Source of the DNA: Longimicrobiales bacterium
Lineage (GTDB): Bacteria > Gemmatimonadota > Gemmatimonadetes > Longimicrobiales > Gaopeijiaceae
Assembly: GCA_028280205.1 (NCBI GenBank)
Contig: JANQME010000128.1
Location: forward strand, 1 to 8,244
DNA: 8,244 nucleotides
Direction: 5' to 3'
The translations under genes were made by a program, and so were the position numbers. The notes beneath the pieces are model-generated. The model was not told where the DNA came from and did no database searches. It saw nothing but the letters and a program-made list of their open reading frames with translations. This document shows, piece by piece, positions 6,526-8,244 of this stretch (positions are counted from its first letter, which is position 1; every line of letters begins with the position of its first letter).

Positions 6526-6666
6526 AGTCGGAGAAACCCGAGTGGGCGTGGCGTCCTGCCGTCTTCGATCGGACACTTTGCGCCAACGATAGCCGACGTA
6601 CGCGCTCGCGGCATCGCTCGGCTCGATATCGTTGCAACCGCGCGGAATGGGCCGGTAGCTTGCAAC
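6526..6666. promoter_or_regulatory. Divergent promoter region with two TTGCAA dyads
   Basis: The hydrolase and glycosyltransferase genes start 155 bp apart in opposite directions, so both promoters should lie here. GTTGCAAC (6631-6638) is a perfect 8-base palindrome. TTGCA-ACG-TGCAA (6660-6672) is a second dyad that overlaps the glycosyltransferase GTG. Their centres are about 31.5 bases apart, close to three helical turns. No confident -35/-10 pair was found for either direction. Confidence 0.45.
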
Positions 6667-8244
6667 GTGCAAAGCGGCGACGAGCAATCGGACGAGGGTG
6701 GACGGGGGGCTCGCCTGCTCCTCGTGCTGATCCTGGCCCTGGCGGCACTCCTGAGGGCGTGGAGTCTCGACTTCGGGTTGCCGCACACGCTCGCTCGTCC
6801 TGACGAGACCGAGATCGTGTCGCGCTCCCTGCGCTTCTTCGCGACGGACGCGAACCCGCGCTTCTTCCACTACCCGAGCCTCTACTTCTACCTCATCGGA
6901 GCCGTGTTCGGGGTGTCGATGGGCGGCCTGGCGCTGGCGGGACAGTCGCTCACGGAGACGCTTGCCGCCGCCGCTTTGGACCTTTCGCCCTGGCTGCTTC
7001 TGGCGCGCGCGGTGTCCGCCGTGGCGGGCGTGGCGACGGTGGCCGTCCTCTATGCGCTGGGCCGCATGATCGGAGGCGCTCGCGTCGGGCTCGCCGCGGC
7101 GCTCTTCCTGGCCGTGGCTCCGCTGCACGTCCGGGACTCGCACTTCGCCACGACCGACATCGTACTCACCCTCTGCGTGGCGCTCGCCGGCGTCTTCGTG
7201 CTTCGCTCCTATCGCACCGGGACGCGCCGGGACTACGCGCTGGCCGGCGTGTTCTCGGGGCTGGCGATGTCGGCCAAGTACGTCGGTCTTCTCATGCCCG
7301 GCGCGATCGCGGTCGCGTGGCTCCTGAGCATCGACGCGACGCGTCTTCCGACGCCGATGGATCGGGCCCGGTTCATGGTACGCGATTCCCGGCCGTGGAT
7401 CTTCGCGGCGTCGATGCTGGGAGTATTCCTCCTCACGACCCCCTACGCCCTCTTCGACTTCCTGTTCGTCCGCCACTTCCTCTTCCAGTTCGACCACCTG
7501 GCGGGCGGGCACGGCCTCGATCTCGGGTTCGGCGGCGTGTACCATATCCGCCGTTCGCTGCCGCTCGGGGTCGGCTGGCCGGTCTACCTCCTGGCGTTCG
7601 TCGGGGTGGGCTTCGCCGTCCGGGAGCGCTGGCGGGAGGCTGTCGTGCTCCTCTCGTTTCCGCTGATCTTCTACGCGGCCACCTTCCAGAGCCTGACGGT
7701 CTTCATCCGGTACATGATGCCGGTGATTCCCTTCCTCTGCCTCTTCGCCGGGCTCGCCGCCGTACGGATCGTCGAGCGCGTTCCCGCACCGAAGCGAAAC
7801 GCGGCGCTAATCGTGCTGCTCGCGCTCCTCGCCGCCGAGCCCGTCACCCGAGACGTCGCGATGAACCGCCTCCTGGGCCGGACGGACAGCCGTGTGCTGG
7901 CCACGGACTGGCTGCTGGCGTCCATCGATTCCGGCACGCACACGGTCTACCAGACCGGAGAGGAGTGGGGTCACCTCGAGCTGCCTCGCACCGCCGAGTA
8001 CCACCGCGAGGAGGCCGATCGCATTCGCGTGCGCGCCCCCACTCGCGCCCACCAGAGGATCCGCGACTACGACCGTTTCCAGGCCGAGGTCCGCCACGAG
8101 GCGGCCTCGAAGCAGCCGGCGGGCTTCGTCTACGTCGACAGCGCGGGGATTCGGGAGGGCGCCGAGCCGGACCTGATCGTCCTCCTCGAGAGTGACCTGC
8201 GGCTGTACTCCGACGTACTGCCCGAGGCGCGCGCGCTCCTGGAC
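6667..8244 (+). CDS. GT39/ArnT-like membrane glycosyltransferase, 3' end outside window
   Basis: This is a polytopic glycosyltransferase of the GT-C fold (PMT/ArnT-like, GT39/GT83 superfamily); 526 codons are visible and the frame is still open at the last base. Enzymes of this type transfer a sugar from a polyprenyl-phosphate donor to lipid or protein on the outer face of the inner membrane. After an acidic N-terminus and the first membrane helix (LLLVLILALAALLRAW) comes the first outer loop, FGLPHTLARPDETE, with the family's acidic pair (D46, E47). Further family-like segments are HVRDSHFATTDIVLT (R156-D164 region) and MSAKYVGLL (about 201-209). Many more hydrophobic helices run to about residue 390. 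From there a hydrophilic domain (RVLATDWLLASIDSGTHTVY) probably lies in the periplasm. The start is GTG at 6667 (MQSGDEQS), the only plausible start before the first helix; no strong Shine-Dalgarno precedes it. Substrate is unknown. Confidence 0.87.
   Translation, partial: MQSGDEQSDEGGRGARLLLVLILALAALLRAWSLDFGLPHTLARPDETEIVSRSLRFFATDANPRFFHYPSLYFYLIGAVFGVSMGGLALAGQSLTETLAAAALDLSPWLLLARAVSAVAGVATVAVLYALGRMIGGARVGLAAALFLAVAPLHVRDSHFATTDIVLTLCVALAGVFVLRSYRTGTRRDYALAGVFSGLAMSAKYVGLLMPGAIAVAWLLSIDATRLPTPMDRARFMVRDSRPWIFAASMLGVFLLTTPYALFDFLFVRHFLFQFDHLAGGHGLDLGFGGVYHIRRSLPLGVGWPVYLLAFVGVGFAVRERWREAVVLLSFPLIFYAATFQSLTVFIRYMMPVIPFLCLFAGLAAVRIVERVPAPKRNAALIVLLALLAAEPVTRDVAMNRLLGRTDSRVLATDWLLASIDSGTHTVYQTGEEWGHLELPRTAEYHREEADRIRVRAPTRAHQRIRDYDRFQAEVRHEAASKQPAGFVYVDSAGIREGAEPDLIVLLESDLRLYSDVLPEARALLD

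Noticed and set aside
5598..6788. A 396-codon minus-strand frame overlapping the serine hydrolase
   Set aside because: It is very Arg/Pro-rich and lacks motifs; the frame with SISK, YSN, HGG, lipobox and Shine-Dalgarno is the real one.
6514..7545. A 343-codon minus-strand frame antisense to the glycosyltransferase
   Set aside because: It is highly charged and composition-biased; the plus strand encodes coherent membrane helices and GT39-like motifs through the same region.
7317..8195. A 292-codon plus-strand frame within the glycosyltransferase
   Set aside because: It is an Arg/Pro-rich out-of-frame reading of the open glycosyltransferase frame, which continues past the window end without a stop.

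Overview
The window is GC-rich, gene-dense bacterial chromosome. The gene mix is an ADOP-type FtsX/MacB permease, a CBM9-like/DUF5916 outer-membrane protein, a lipoprotein serine hydrolase of the beta-lactamase fold, a GT39/ArnT-type membrane glycosyltransferase and a VapBC module with a DUF217-type antitoxin. This combination is most reminiscent of Gemmatimonadota or Acidobacteriota-like soil or marine lineages with a Gram-negative envelope. That assignment is inferred from family content; no rRNA or other taxonomic marker is present.

Layout from left to right. (1) Positions 2-1069 (+) hold the C-terminal half of an ABC transporter permease that begins before the window. (2) Positions 1111-1629 (-) hold a small exported DUF3299 protein, convergent with the permease. 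(3) After a roughly 200-bp divergent spacer with small repeats, 1830-2464 (+) is a vapB-vapC toxin-antitoxin pair with a 4-base GTGA overlap. (4) On the minus strand come two large envelope genes: a DUF5916 protein (2529-4952) and, upstream of it, a lipid-anchored serine hydrolase (5066-6511). (5) A 155-bp divergent promoter region with two TTGCAA-type dyads separates the hydrolase from (6) a GT39-like integral membrane glycosyltransferase (6667 to the window end, + strand), which runs off the right edge.

Most products act in or beyond the inner membrane: permease, exported DUF3299 protein, lipoprotein hydrolase, outer-membrane barrel and membrane glycosyltransferase. The exception is the cytoplasmic VapBC pair, which sits as a compact plus-strand cassette among minus-strand envelope genes. 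The serine hydrolase and the DUF5916 gene are co-oriented, 113 bp apart, and could share a transcript. I see no RNA gene, insertion sequence, CRISPR array or convincing rho-independent terminator.

I do not see a clearly new multi-gene system. The most distinctive points are a Gly/Cys-rich duplicated loop and exactly four cysteines in the DUF5916 protein, a possibly leaderless vapB promoter with helically phased repeats, and the paired dyads between the hydrolase and the glycosyltransferase.
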